NCBI GenBank assembly: GCA_037975125.1
Contig: JAJQOW010000015.1
Span: 1,003,501 to 1,067,500, forward strand
Source of the DNA: Latrodectus hesperus
Taxonomy: Eukaryota > Arthropoda > Arachnida > Araneae > Theridiidae
Reading direction: 5' to 3'
Length of the DNA stretch: 64,000 nucleotides
Shown piece by piece: positions 1 to 62,594 of this stretch; positions within the stretch are counted from its first letter, which is position 1; each line of letters opens with the position of its first letter. The notes below the pieces were generated by a model. The model searched no databases. It was not told the DNA's origin and was given only the letters and a program-made list of their open reading frames with translations. A program made the translations under genes and the position numbers.

Positions 1-857
1 TAAGCATAATCTCTTTGCCGTGTTAAATGCCATGATGGTGGCGCCCTCACGGACCTCGTAGAGGTGTGGAGCATACTAGGTGTTGTGGAGACTGCACCCG
101 TTACAGTCCGGGGTCTCCCCACACAGTTATGTATGTATGCCCTAATTATGTTCTACCAGCATGCTTTCGAATTCGAACCGGATTAGAACACATTCTATCT
201 CTGCTTTGTTGCAGAATCAAGGATTCGTTTCGTTGTCCGAAGTTTAGGGATTATACTTTTTTAAAAACAGAATATTATTCTCCAAAGTTCTATTTATAAT
301 CTCAATGCGTTCCTGCCAAAGAAGTGTCCTAGATATCTAGCTGACTGAGGAGACTACACACCACATTAGCATCATTTCCAAATAATGCATATTTTGTTAC
401 TGTCAAATGATTAAGTTTTTCCCTTAAAAACTGCTTTAGTTTTCTTTCTATCTCTCAGAAAAATTAAAGATCCCATAAGTTTTTGAGTCTACTTGTATAA
501 ATTGCCCTTCCAAATTTTCGTTTAAATTTTCTGATCTTTGACTTAAGAAACAATTTGGGTAAATCTGCTCTTATTCCGACTGATTTACAGAGTGAGAAAA
601 ATTACGCATTCCTATTTTTAAAGATATCTTTCAAGATGCTCGTAGCTAGCTGAAATCTTGTGAATAAAACGCCAAATTTTTATTTCCATAGTTAAAGAAT
701 ATGTGTTGAGGTTAATGAGATTGCATGATATGTCATTTACACCAAGTCACCAAAACTCTTAGCATTTCATTTCATATATTGAACAAATATTTCACCTTGA
801 TTACTATAGAATTTCTTTCTCAATATCCAATAGTTCTTCAAATAAATGCCCTCGATA

Positions 858-1290
858 TTCTAAATAGCTTATGATTTAAAAAGCGACTGTTAGTGAATCA
901 TTTTAAAAGGAAAATGGCATCTACTGAAAATTTTGTTGCGAGTCATTCCTCACTACAATCTAGATAGAAATGTGAGTTTCATGAGGTATTCACCATACTC
1001 GATCTGCTTTTTTTAATCAATTGTAACCAGAAGTATTGATGGTTCAGGGTTATAGAAATTCTGTCCAAGAATCTTCTAAATAGTTTACGATTTATAAAAA
1101 CGACCGTTAATGAATCATTTTAAAAGGAAAATGGCATCTACTGAAAATTTTGTTGCGAGTCATTCCTCACTACAATCTAGATTGAAGTGTGAGTTTCATG
1201 AGGCATTCACAATCCTCGATCTGCTTTGTTGAACCAATTGTAACCAGAAGTGTTAGTGGTTCAGAGTTACAGAAATCCTGTCCAAGAATC
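858..1290. repeat. 216-bp tandem duplication
   Basis: Two diverged copies of a unit starting ttctaaatag (858 and 1074; the motif returns at 1291). The central stretch with ggaaaatggcatctactg is identical in both. No coding potential seen. Bases 300-857 and 1292-1900 hold nothing I recognise. Confidence 0.8.
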
Positions 1291-1904
1291 TTCTAAATAG
1301 CTTGCGATGCAACAGAGATCGACAAGTTTGAGGGCAGACAATGACATTTATAGACATAATCCAACATTGTTTAGATTTAGTAAAGTGACAGTATGAACCA
1401 TTGTGATGGTATTTTTTCACTTCTGTTTTGCTTTCTCCTCACTTGGCGATTTTTTTTGTTCCCTTTAGACAATAATGTTGTGGTACTATTATTATAGAGA
1501 TATCTCTGCATCAAGGTCCACTCTTAAGAAATCAAACAGCATGTATGGATTTCAATCCAACATCCTGGTACGGATTTCATTCGATATTCATACAACATTT
1601 TGAGTTTATAAGGATGCGTCTCTCATGACGTCTAATATATCATTTACATCAGCGGTCAAATGACGATAACATTCCATTCAATACGTTGTTTCGCATTTCA
1701 CTCATAACTCTCTGATAAATTTAGAAATCAATTCTCAATCAACACTTACATATAAGCTTTAGTGTTCTTTTCAGTTGAATATCTAAACTTGTGCTTTGTA
1801 TTTTTCACATATTTCATTTAATATATTTTATTTATTATATAACTTTCTTAAATAATATTTCATTCTCTTTTTTGGAAAAGTTAAAGTCTATTCTTACATC
1901 TTCT

Positions 1905-2700
1905 TCTAATTGGAGACCAATGCAACTGGCAGCGGAGTATGTATTGAACTCCTCAGCCATTCCATCAAGCTTAAAAAAGAACTGTTGACCACACGTCCGT
2001 CTTCAAAACGGAACTCATCGCCATCATGAGTGGACTCTCTTTGTTAGCTAACAATACACAAAATGATTTCTCGGAGATATGGATCCTTACAGACGGTTGA
2101 TCCTCAATCCAGTACCTTTTCAATTGACAATCCATCGGCGGCAGTACTAGTAAAAGTATTCTACTCTTGTTAAAATGCCTTTCAGTTCAACACCCAATCC
2201 ACCTACATTGGGTTCCCTCGCATGTTGGTTTGCCTGGGAATGAAGTAGCCGACGACCTTGGAAAGGCTGCCGCTAGTCTCCTTTGAACCCGGAAGATCGC
2301 ATGGCACTAACACCATCAGAGATCTCTTCCATTACTAAACACCTTACTTCTAAAACCTGGGCTGACCCTCCTGCTGACCCTTGGTACTTCCAAAGACTTC
2401 CTGGAGCCGCCACAACATTTAAGGGCTCCAGAGTACATCAGACGACACTGTCTCGACTTTCTACTGGCCACTTGAAGTGTATGATCTTTGAGGACGGTGA
2501 AAGAAAATACCCATCATGCCCCAAGTGTGACAATGCTCTGTTTTGCCCGCAACACATCTTGAAGTGCTTGGGGTTTTCTCGTGAAGAGGCTGTGAAAAGT
2601 GCACATCTGCTTTTGGACTTTTTGGCTATCTATGATCTCATGGATCTGGTCTAGTGGAACTAGACCAGATGGGGATTAGTCCCACCACCACTACCACCAC
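1905..2700 (+). pseudogene. LINE fragment, RNase H and 3' end (family L)
   Basis: Broken reading frame of an RNase H-bearing non-LTR retrotransposon. RNase H pieces: GSGVCIELL, KTELIAIMSGL, LTDG followed by a stop, and HWVPSHVGLPGNEVADDL. After a -1 shift at about 2283 the frame continues to the Cys-rich C-terminus (CPKCDNALFCPQHILKCLG) and ends IYDLMDLV, then an acc-rich tail. Related copies: 24656-24940, 17366-17680 and 32740-33640. Bases 2701-3689 are AT-rich with no gene seen. Confidence 0.8.
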
Positions 2701-3689
2701 ATCTTCTTCTTCATAAGCTTTATAGCTGGTTACAGGCCTAAGCTGTCTCTGTCAGTTTCTTCCATCTGTATATACTAGACCATGTTCTTCCAACAGTTTA
2801 CTCACAAGTCCAATAACAATCACTGCACTCTCTACCCATCAGGTTCTTGGTCTTTCTCTCCGTTTCTTTTCCTCAGGAGTTTGGAAAGTTACTTTTCTAA
2901 GAGGGTTTTTATCGGCATACCAATAGATATGACCTAGCGACCTTATTTGGGAGATCTTGATAACTTTGAGTATGTTGTGCTCTCTGTATTCCAATGGGAG
3001 TTCATGGTTATATCGAAGTCTAAATAGTTATTTTCTCTAATTGTTCCAACATCTGTTACATATTTGTAATAAATAATTTGAATAAAACTGCAGTAACAAA
3101 ATTCTCTTGAATACAAATTTAACTAGAAGAAATTAAGTTTGAAAATTTTCACGTAAAATGTGGGTTAGAAAAAAATAGAGAATCCTATTTTCATAATTTG
3201 TTCTTACTATTTCAGAACTCCAAAATGTATGCAAGTAATATAATTTATCCCTAAATTTTTAATTTTATGAAATAGCGTGCACATTTTATATCTTAGATGT
3301 AACTTAAAAATTATTTCTTTTTGTATTTGTATTTGCCAATTGTTTACTTAACTAATAATAAATTTTTCATGAAATCCACTTTTTAATCTGATAATTATTT
3401 TTTTTAATTTTCATTGCTGTTGCTTCCCACCAATCATATGTAATTTAAATGATTTAGCACAAACTTATTTAACAACATCAAATTATCTAATTTTTTTATT
3501 TTAATACAATTCTATTAAACTAATTCTTTGTATATTTTATAGACGCAGTTAAGTAATAATATATTATATAGAAAGTTAAAAAGAGAATATTACTTTAGGG
3601 AATTGATTATTTAGTGATATTAATTAAAGTATATAATGTATATGTGATTCATTAAAACTAAAAAATGATATATCTATTATTATTTTCAG

Positions 3690-52880
<49,191 letters not shown>

Positions 52881-52932
52881 ATAGAAAAATAACATAAATT
52901 AATGTAAATTAACAAAGTTTACGGTTTTTCTC

Positions 52933-52938
52933 AATAAA
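52933..52938 (+). promoter_or_regulatory. Poly(A) signal of GH31 gene
   Basis: AATAAA 53 bp after the stop codon, the first such hexamer outside the tail of the coding region. Position fits a short 3' UTR. Confidence 0.55.
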
Positions 52939-53022
52939 ACTTAAATATATTTGCCCATATTTTTTGGCTTTCTCTATTATCTTATTTTATAGCATATATG
53001 GCATATTCAAATGAAATTTAAT

Positions 53023-53052
53023 GTGATGAAAAGACTTTTCGGACACCCAATG
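53023..53052 (-). repeat. Mariner-like inverted end, right of last exon
   Basis: Partner of 52555-52582; contains gaaaagacttttcggacac. No TA duplication is evident on either side. Confidence 0.6.
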
Positions 53053-53672
53053 CAAAACTGAGATGAATATTGTTTTGATAAAACTGACGATTTTTCTGTT
53101 ACTGTCCATCTTTTGGAATATATTGCATAATCATGCCATCTTTTTTAGGTCTTGACCATCAATTTAAATATGGACATGAAAAATGTTGAGAATTTATCAT
53201 GGAAAAATAAAGAGAACAAATGCCCATTATTATAGCGAAAATTTCCTAAAGACATTGAATGGATACATTTTATAATTTATGCTTCCCATTTATACAATAT
53301 TATTATAAATCTGATTATTCTACATGTAGAATCTGTAAACAGTTCGTTTGTATTTGCATATATTTATTTACAAACAAACGAATAAAAACTATCATATTAC
53401 TGTTCTTTTCTTTAAACAATCAGATTTTTCAGAATATAGAGTAATGATACAAAAGCATTTATTGACAATTAGTATGTTGACATAATTCAAGAAATACTTA
53501 AATTTCTTCCTTCTTTAAAATTAAATATGCAACGGAGCACTTCCATATAACTAGGAATTTTCGAAAAGTATATACAAAGGGTATTCCATAAAAATGAAGA
53601 GTTATTTTTCACGTATTACCAACACCACTTAATTAAAAAATAAAAGTGCAACTGATATGTTTTCAATATATT

Positions 53673-54002
53673 AACTGAATGCTTACTAATATTCAAAACA
53701 AAGCAATTCCATATTCTGACTCTCATGCTTGTTTGAATAACTGAATGCTTACAAATATCCAAAATAAACCAATTCCATATTCTGACTCTCATGCTTGTTC
53801 AAATAACTGAATGCTTACAAATATCCAAAATAAACCAATTCCATATTCTGACTCTCATGCTTGTTTGAATAACTGAATGCTTACAAATATCCAAAGTAAA
53901 CCAATTCCATATTCTGACTCTCATGCTTGTTCAAATAACTGAATGCTTACAAATATCCAAGATAAACCAATTCCATATTCTGACTCTCATGCTTGTTTGA
54001 AT
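53673..54002. repeat. 66-bp minisatellite, five exact-length units
   Basis: Units begin aactgaatgcttac at 53673, 53739, 53805, 53871 and 53937, with no length change. Units 1, 3 and 5 end tttgaat; units 2 and 4 end ttcaaat, giving an alternating A-B-A-B-A order. 53060-53670 shows nothing else. Confidence 0.95.
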
Positions 54003-54079
54003 TACAATCCTTATTTGGCCTGTAGATACAGTAGTGAGTGATTCAAAGTTGAGACATAAAAATTTGTTATCGCTTAGAC

Positions 54080-54400
54080 CATAGGTTCCTAAAATGATAT
54101 AGGTGGACCCCCTGGGATCCATAGGAGACCACACGGGGGTCCACGTAGACATGAAAAGAAAACAGGGGTTCACAAGTTGTAAGTGGGGATCCACGAAAAT
54201 TTTTCTGGTTTTCATAATAAAGAACAAAAATTTTGGCTTGGATTTACCTATCAACGTATCCAGGTAGCATCATTCACTAGGTAGGTACTCAAAAATATTC
54301 GAGACTCAGTTCAAACACAGAATTGAATAAAACAATGGATTGTACAGTGTACGCCACATGTCAAGACTTGCAAAGTGCCGCCCGTGCGCCCGCTCGTCCG
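54080..54400 (-). mobile_element. hAT MITE, copy 3, one end
   Basis: Starts cataggttcctaa and matches the 3' half of the other two copies in reverse, as far as a cgggcggcac-like block near 54385. The second inverted end was not found; sequence to about 54600 may be a different interior or flanking DNA. Confidence 0.65.
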
Positions 54401-55029
54401 GGATGCTTGTTTAGACCTGCAAAGGGATGAAATGGACTTGCGCTGTGCTTGCAATCTACATTCGTATAAATACGTGAATGTCAAGAATAAAACGTTACTT
54501 ATTTGTTTCTGGGAATTTAAACATAAAAGTGTGTCTGTGAGTGAATTGATGTCAGCGTTTTCAGTGCCGGAAAAAATAAATATCTGCCTATTTGTTATAC
54601 ATATTTTTTATTTTATATTGTAATTTATCAATCATATTATATTTGCTTTGCTACTTGAGTGTAGTAGGTAGTTATGTAGTAAAAATTATAAATACTAGAG
54701 ATTATTCTAAACTTCTGTAAAAAAAAAGCCAGGGAAGCGAAGAAAATGAGGTGTCTAATTTTGTTTTATTTACCGCAACGAATATATAGAAAAACCCAGA
54801 TTTTAAAAAAAAAAAAGACAAAACAAATCTGTTGGAAAGGTTATGATGATTATTTTTATTAATCATAAAGGTATTTGTAAGGTAATAATATAAAGGTATT
54901 TATCAGCATGTTGGGCCTCTAATAACTACTGTGAATAGAAATATCATATTTTAGTTTAAAAGTTTTGACCACACACAGATATTGAGAAAGTGTCATGAAA
55001 TAACTGATAAAGGAGTGGACATTACATCA

Positions 55030-55304
<275 letters not shown>

Positions 55305-58215
55305 TGGGCATTTGTAATAAATAAACAAATAACTCTTTTATATTTTCTCTTTCCCTTAAAATTTTATGAATAGTTTTAGAATGTTAATTGAACTTGAATT
55401 TTACTTATTTCATGTTCAATTTTTATACAGCCTTTAAGAAACCAAATTTTTTAACTTTCGCTGAGAAGATTTTTCTTCTCAAGTGAAATTGTAAAAATCC
55501 TAATCAAAAATAAAAATATATTTTTAAACTTAAAACAAAAACATAATAATAATTTCTTTAATAATGTTACTAAATGTAAATTTTTACGATAAAAAATTAC
55601 ACATTATATGTATGATTTTGGAAAAAAAATAATTTTTAAATTTAAATAGGATTTTGAATAAGAAATAAATAGTCTTATATTTATGACACTAAGATGTCTG
55701 AGTCACACTAACTGAATGTTTTTTTATTTAATAGTTCATTTGAGAAAATATAACTTATTTCAACAACTTCTCTTAGTTTTCATTTATTCACATTTCATAC
55801 ATTTTTTATTATAAAGAATTTTATTTTGGGTGATCTAATTATACAACACACATCGTGTTTTACGTAATGCTCTTAACTATATACTTATGTTTAGATAAAA
55901 TGTTTCACACAATTTGTGTTTTTGTTTATTATGTTTTCAATTATGTTTTACACAATTGCTTAACAAAATGCTAAAGGAATATTTATTCACATTTTGAAGT
56001 AGTTACAAGATTCTTGCCTCAAAAAATAAAAGCACTATCAATATTGACACGAGATAGAATTCAATTATTGTAATAAAGGCAATGAGATGACAAACCTGGG
56101 ATACAGAAATTCAACAAGTGTCATAAAATGAATCGTCTAGTTTTACTCAGTCCTCTATGATATTTAACATCAAATCGCATTATAGAAAAATATAGCTGTC
56201 TTTTCCCTTTTGAAATTCAAAAGGAATGTCATTTTAATGTATGTATTTATGATATAATTTAAATAGATATTTATAATGCTGAATACTCTGTTTTATATTT
56301 CACATGTTTTGGTTATATATATATATATCTTTATTCGAAAACAACTTGCGTAATCCAGCATTTCACCTGAGTTTATGTATTTATTCATAATTTTTTTTAT
56401 CAATTGAATTATCTTATTATTTCAGCTGTCTGAGTAATCATAATGTGATAGTTAAGTGATAAAAAATTAAAAATGCCATTTGTGTAAATTTTTGATTAAA
56501 AATCATTCTATTTACGTATGAATTGTACATTACTGGTTATAAATGCTCTGCGTTTCCGATTATCTAATGAAATCTGTCTTTTTTAATAGTCTGAAATTTC
56601 AAACTTAGAGGCTTCTGAACCCAAAATTTGTAAAAAAAACTGTCAAAGTCATAAATTGATATTTTTAGTTTGATTCTTTATTCAAAAAATAGCTATTGCT
56701 CGTTATATTTTATGATAAATTAAACGGCAGTTTTTTTATGTGATATAAATTATAGATATTAGAGAATCTTAACTTAAGAAAATATTAAATTACTAGCTAG
56801 CTATTAGAACTGTATAAATTTGAATTTTCCTAATGGTTTTCTTAGATAGAAATCTCGATAGTTGAATTATTACTCAGGTAAATAAATATTAAAAAAAATT
56901 ATCATTTATTTCACTTATATTTCTAAGTTTTAATCACATGTGTATGCATTCTGTTGTATTACGTATTAAAACATTTTTTAAAGTATTTATGATAAATAAT
57001 TTAAATAAATTCATAAATTAGTATTGAAATTATAGATAATTTCTAGTTTTAAAAAATATAATACAAGAAAACAGAAATTAGTTTATTGTAAACATTAAAA
57101 TACAACTGTAGTATGAAAAAATTGTTATTTTTCAAGATTATACGACAAGTTTAGGATAATCTTTCAAAAAATATTACTTACACGCAATTCTCACAAAAAG
57201 TATCCCCTAACAATTTATCCTTTATTAATTAATATATACACTGAGATACTTTAAAATAATAATTTACAAATCGACAATAATTTTAAGCATTATTATTACC
57301 AGTTAAATCTCAGAGACGCAGTTACTCAATAAATACAAAGACACAAAAAAGTAACGTTAAGTGCTAATATTTATTATTTCTTTTTTTACAAATTGTATTT
57401 TTCTGATAATACTATGTATTTGTTTAAAAAATATTATAAAAATTTAAAATTTTTATGTTAAATAATTACAAGCTTAAACAACAAAAAATACTGCTTCAAT
57501 TTAGAGTTATAGATGGAGAAATCAAAAACAGTATGTATGAATTTTGACGCATATATTTTTATTAACAAATTTTGTTAACTAGTTGTTTCTAAACAATAAT
57601 ACTTATGCAGCTTTTAAACATCAATAAATGTTTAAGGAGAAATGAATATATGAAACTACTTTGCATATATAGTATTTTTAAGCAATAATTAGCATTTTTA
57701 AATCTTGTAGTTTGCTATGATGATAGGATATTTCTTTGGTGATTACTAAACGATTTATCACAAGTTTTCAACTTTTATATTAAAAAAGTATTGAAATATT
57801 TGTTTTAAATCTGAATAATTTTATGAAAAGAATTTTTAAAGAGATTTTTTAATGTTTATGGGATAACATGTCATTTGCATGTGTTTGTCAATTACATAAC
57901 AAGATGTATTATTTAAAATACGAACAGCTGTATAATTACAAGTTTTGCGTGTTTGAAATAATATATTTTCCAAGGGTCACTTTTCAGTTCTATATGGTTT
58001 TATTCATTCTTCAATTCAGAATCAATTTTTAGTATTCAAAAATTTTTAACTAATGCTTGTATTATATTTACTGTAATTTTGATTTTCACGAAAAATATTT
58101 TATTCTTACTTTAGTTACAAAATAATAATCAATTTCTAACAAAAATTTAAAAGCACATTGATATTAATCACTGAATTATTAGGGATGGATATTGAGATTT
58201 CTTTATAAGCAGTAA

Positions 58216-58471
58216 TGCTGTTGTTGTCGTGTGCCAGCTAGGCTGGAAATATGGGGTGCTCTGCTCTACTTTTCCAACTGAACCATATTTAGGTGTACAG
58301 TCCGACTTCCTCAGTACACACATGCCATAGGTACCCGTTTATAGGGTAGCAACCATTCACGCCACATTCATACAAGGAAGGGACAGAGATAGGATAGATA
58401 GAGAGAGAAAAATTACATCCATGCCCGAACCGGGATTCGAACCCAGGACCTCCCTATCAGCAGTCAGACAC
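58216..58471 (-). repeat. tRNA-derived SINE, family C, copy 3 (head truncated)
   Basis: 11-bp duplication ataagcagtaa at 58205 and 58472. Lacks the first 25 or so bases of the tRNA-like head, a 5' truncation. Confidence 0.88.
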
Positions 58472-59398
58472 ATAAGCAGTAAATAAGTATTTATTTATTT
58501 ATTCGAATTTAAATAGTGTAATTTTGAACAACAGTCATATCCTCCGATCAGAATTTTAAGCACTGATCTGGAATAATAAATAAAAAAATCTAAGCAGCCT
58601 ATTTCACCAACAAAATTATTAATAAAACTATAAAACTCAGCACTAAAAAGACTTTTACATGTTATTTTCAAATACTGAAATCTGATAGAAATTTTAAAAA
58701 TATTGAAAACATTCATAGTTTCTGATATTAGAAATAATATTTCAGACAAGTTTTAAAAAAATTTTGTAAGAAAACATTAAATTATTTTTCTATTTAAAAT
58801 ATTCTTTAGTAAATCAAAATTTCAATCTAGATAAAACATTTCCCTCAAACTAATGCTAAATGTTAGTTAAGATAATGTACATTTGATTGTCTTTAGTATG
58901 AAATATAGAAAATATTACCGTATTTTCAAAAATAAATTTAAACAATTGGCTAAAATATAAATTTCATTACTCTGAAAATAGAAAAAATATTAAAATGTAA
59001 TTACAGACAGTAGCAAATTTCACGTCATTTTATCAGAAATATTGCTAAAAAGTTAGGAACTGTGGACATAAATAAGTAATATTAATAAAATAATAAATAT
59101 GAAAAATACAAAATACCCACTTCTAGAAGTAAAAAATTATTTCTTATGCATAAAGATATATGTTTGAATAATTAAATGAAAGCAAAATGCTTATCCAAAC
59201 CAAAATCATCTATAGCAACGTTTCTTAACTAGATTTACTCCAAGGACCAATTCGGTACGTTCTCGCAGATCGGTAAATTTAATAATTCTACCCATTGGAG
59301 CACAAATATTTCCAATAAATAAATCATGAAGATACAAACAATTTTTAAATATTATATTTGGTATAATTTATATATGTACATTTAACTTGGGCCATGGT

Positions 59399-59782
59399 AG
59401 CCTAGTGGTTAGGGTATCGGGCTTCCATCCGGAAGGGCGAGTTCGATTCCCCATGCCGCCAAAGACCCACCGAGTACAGGCGATATACGTGCTCGTTATA
59501 TAAATCCATGGAATTGAAAGTCCTGTGATCGGTCATTGAGCAGTTACTACGGGTACAAGGGTCTGGAGAAAACTCCTCCCCCTTCAGATCAACTTCAAAA
59601 TTGAAGGAATAGAACCTCAGGTGGTGCCATCTATCGGAGGAGTTTTTTTAAAAAAGCAAAAACGTATTTACCTTCGTGTGCTCTGATTAAAAAACGAAAG
59701 GTGGCCTCCCTATTGATTTAAATTCGCATTGCCAAGTCATGGTAAGCGTGGCTTGTCCAAGTGTCATGAGTAACAACAACAG
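59399..59782 (+). repeat. tRNA-derived SINE, family E, full copy
   Basis: Head tggtagcctagtggttagg (A box) and gagttcgattccc (B box), a unique middle (ccatctatcggagg), then the 3' module shared with families A and C-chimera, ending gtaacaacaacag. Flanks catttaactt (59389) / cattcaactt (59783) are a 10-bp duplication with one mismatch. Confidence 0.85.
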
Positions 59783-60298
59783 CATTCAACTTACTTAAAA
59801 TATTACATCGAGAATAAAATTACGAAAACTGAACTAAAACCCCCAAAATATTCCAATACGAATAACATATTTATTTTTTAAAATTAATCTAGTAACAAAA
59901 GCGATAAGGAATCGAAATGTAAACAGCATAGATCGATACAAAATAAATTAAAAATAATTTATCAAATTAAAGGATATAAGAACTAAAATTGATGACATTG
60001 CTGCTGGTTTCTGTTGTTGATTAAAGTGTCAATCTTAGGTGGGTAAAACCAGTCACAGCAATACTTAAACAAGAGCAAGTCAAAAGTGTCAGTCTTAGGA
60101 GGGTCAAACCAGTTACTGCAATACTTAAAGCAAGAGAAAGCCAAAAGTGTCAATCTTAGGCGGGTAAAACCAGTTACAGCAATACTTAAAGCAAGAGCAA
60201 GTCAAAAGTGTCAATCTTAGACGGGTTTACTGCAATACTTAAGGCAAGAGCAAGCCAATAGTGTCAATCTTAGGCGGGGAAAAACCAGTTATAGCAAT

Positions 60299-61955
60299 CT
60301 TCTTCTTCTTCGAGTTGGGTTTGTATGTCATTGAGCACCTCTGCTTTTATCAGCATTTTGTACTGTTAACTGCAAACCCAATGTTTCTTAGTTCCATTTG
60401 CTCGGATCACCCACTTTATTAATAAAGTCTGATAACCCTTTAATGGAATCTAGGTGTAACTCTCTAGTATGGATGATGCCTAAAGAGGTTAATCTAGGGA
60501 GGGCAAGAGCCTCGCATTCATAAATGATATGCTTGGCCGTTTCCTCTTGCATATGACATTTCCTGCAGATAGGATCTTGCTGAAACAGTCCCATTTTATG
60601 TAGATGTTTTCTGAAATAGTAGTGCCCAGTTATGAAGCCTACGATTAAACGTATCTTCTGCCTAGAGCATCTAAGAATTTCATAGGAAATCCTCGCTGAT
60701 GACCTACAGATCATAACTTTAGCGTGGGTTTGACCAGGAGATTTGAGCCAAGCTTCATACATCTTCCGTTTTTCCCATCTGCGAACATTGGTTTTTGCGG
60801 TCTTCAAATTGATCCCACAAAAGGTTCTGGACCAATGGGAACAAAAGACGATCCTTGTTTAGCAAGCTCATCAGCCCTTTCATTGCCTTCGATACCTTTA
60901 TGCCCTGGCACCCATACAAGGATCACCCTGTTTCTAGTTGCCAGTTCTGTAAGAGGGTTTCTACACTCCAGAATCATTTTAGATTTGATTTCGAAGGAAT
61001 TAAGCGCTTTTAAAGCGGCTTGACTGTCACTGAAAATGAGAATCCGCTTATCGTAATAGCCCTTCTTCATATTCAGTTGGAGACAGTGGATAATGGCCAA
61101 AACTTCTGCCTGGAAGACCGAAGCGTATCGCCCAAGGCTTACAGACAAGCTGATTCTTGGTGACACGCCACAAACTCCCAGACCTTAGAGGCTGTTCTTC
61201 AGTGATCTATCTGTGTACCAGATCGCCCAGATCTGTGTACCAGAAGACCGAAGCGTATCGCCCAAGGCTTACAGACAAGCTGATTCTTGGTGACACGCCA
61301 CAAACTCCCAGACCTTAGAGGCTGTTCTTCAGTGATCCATCTGTGTACCAGATTAGATCTCCTGTTTTAGTTTCAAACATGTTGTTATCCCATTCCTCTC
61401 TAGTTGGAAAAACTACATCAAATGTCTTGTCAAACATGTATGTTTTTTCCATGATGTCAGATGGCATCAGAAAAGTAGGGTCTTGAAATTTCCTGGTGAT
61501 GCCCTTGTGCCCTTTGGCAACAGGCTGGTCATACCAGTGGTTTTGCAGCATCATTCTATATGCATTCAATCTTGCAACGCTGCATATGAAGATGTCCAAG
61601 GGAGTCAGATCCAACACAACCTCCAATGCTCTGGTTGGCGTGGTGGAGATAGCTCCTGTGATGCAGAGACAGGCTAGTCTTTGTAGACTCCTTAATCTGT
61701 CAATCACAGTCTTCTGTTCCACCTTATGCCACCAGATCACACAGGCATATGGGAAAATGGGCCTGACAAAAGCTGTGTACATCCATAACATCAGTTTTGG
61801 ATGTAAACCCCAGTTCTTACCAAGCATTCGCCTGCAAATCACAATGCTTTTCTTTGCTCGGTTGATCCTATCATCAATGTGCTTATTCCAGGTGAGCTTC
61901 TGGTCTAAATAGATGCCCAGATACTTCACCTCTGAAGCCACATTGATTTCAACAT
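60299..61955 (-). pseudogene. 5'-truncated LINE, RT thumb and RNase H (family I-like), copy 2
   Basis: 13-bp duplication cagttatagcaat at 60286 and 61956. Minus-strand order: RT end (SEVKYLGIYLDQKLTWNKHI, YTAFVRPIFPYACVIWW), RNase H (WYTDGSL, FQAEVLAIIHCL, FSDSQAALKAL, GNERADELAKQ), Cys-rich end (CRKCHMQEETAKHIIYECE), then a gaagaagaag tail. Longest open part 61315-61941. A 130-bp internal tandem duplication (61113 and 61243) breaks the frame at the start of RNase H. Confidence 0.9.
61113..61350. repeat. 130-bp tandem duplication inside the LINE
   Basis: gaagaccgaagcgtatcgcc starts at 61113 and 61243; the following 100 or so bases match with a single t/c difference. 130 is not a multiple of three. 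Confidence 0.93.
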
Positions 61956-62531
61956 CAGTTATAGCAATACTAATAGCAAGAGAAAGTCAAAAGTGTCAAT
62001 CTTAGGCGGGTAAAACCAGTTACAGCAATACTTAAAGCAAGAGCTAGTTAATTTCGATGTTTCGTCTTAATAACAGTCATAGTGAAAAATCTAGTTTCAC
62101 ACAAATAAGTTGAGAAAAAAAGACAATAAAATCTTCAACGTTTTTTGCATGGAGAATGGAGTATCCTATTTCAGCTATGGTGTAAGTTAGTTAAAATTTA
62201 ACCTTTTTCAGAAGGCAACTTTTAAAATAAATACTATTTATTCCAGACAACACAGCTTACATAGAAACAAAGAAATTTAGGAGAACTGAAACAGCGCGTC
62301 CTCTTACCATGACACTTAGAGAGTAAGTGTTCTGTGTTCGGTTCAGATCTCACTGAAAGAATGCATAAACCACGCCTACAAAGTGTGCTGATTGGTTGGA
62401 TACATTTCATGAAGTTAATACCATTGGCACAGAAATTTGATAGACAAGTTTTTAGTTTCACTTCGCAATTTTCAGTTTTACTTCGCGAATTCAAGTGTTT
62501 TGTAAAAGGTCAAGAGTTTTTCAGAAAAGAT

Positions 62532-62579
62532 GTGATGAGTCACCACAATTTCTTTGAGAAGTCGTGATGAGTCACCACA
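62532..62579. repeat. Duplicated 16-mer with TGAGTCA
   Basis: gtgatgagtcaccaca at 62532 and 62564, 32 bp apart. Each holds an AP-1-type TGAGTCA core. Whether it matters is unknown. Confidence 0.6.
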
Positions 62580-62594
62580 TAGCCTTTATCCAGA

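Larger units (their letters stand above)
60024..62050. repeat. 60-bp minisatellite interrupted by a LINE
   Basis: Units of 60-61 bp start aagtgtcaatcttagg at 60024, 60084, 60145, 60206 and (variant) 60259; the fifth is cut at 60298 and resumes at 61956, with a sixth at 61991. The LINE in between is described separately. Confidence 0.92.

Noticed and set aside
66..299. 77-codon frame at the left edge as a gene or 5' GH31 exon
   Set aside because: No GH31 similarity; its sequence partly resembles 38078-38160, so it is probably repeat-derived.
60024..62050. The 60-bp array as a CRISPR
   Set aside because: Units are contiguous with no unique spacers, and the context is eukaryotic.
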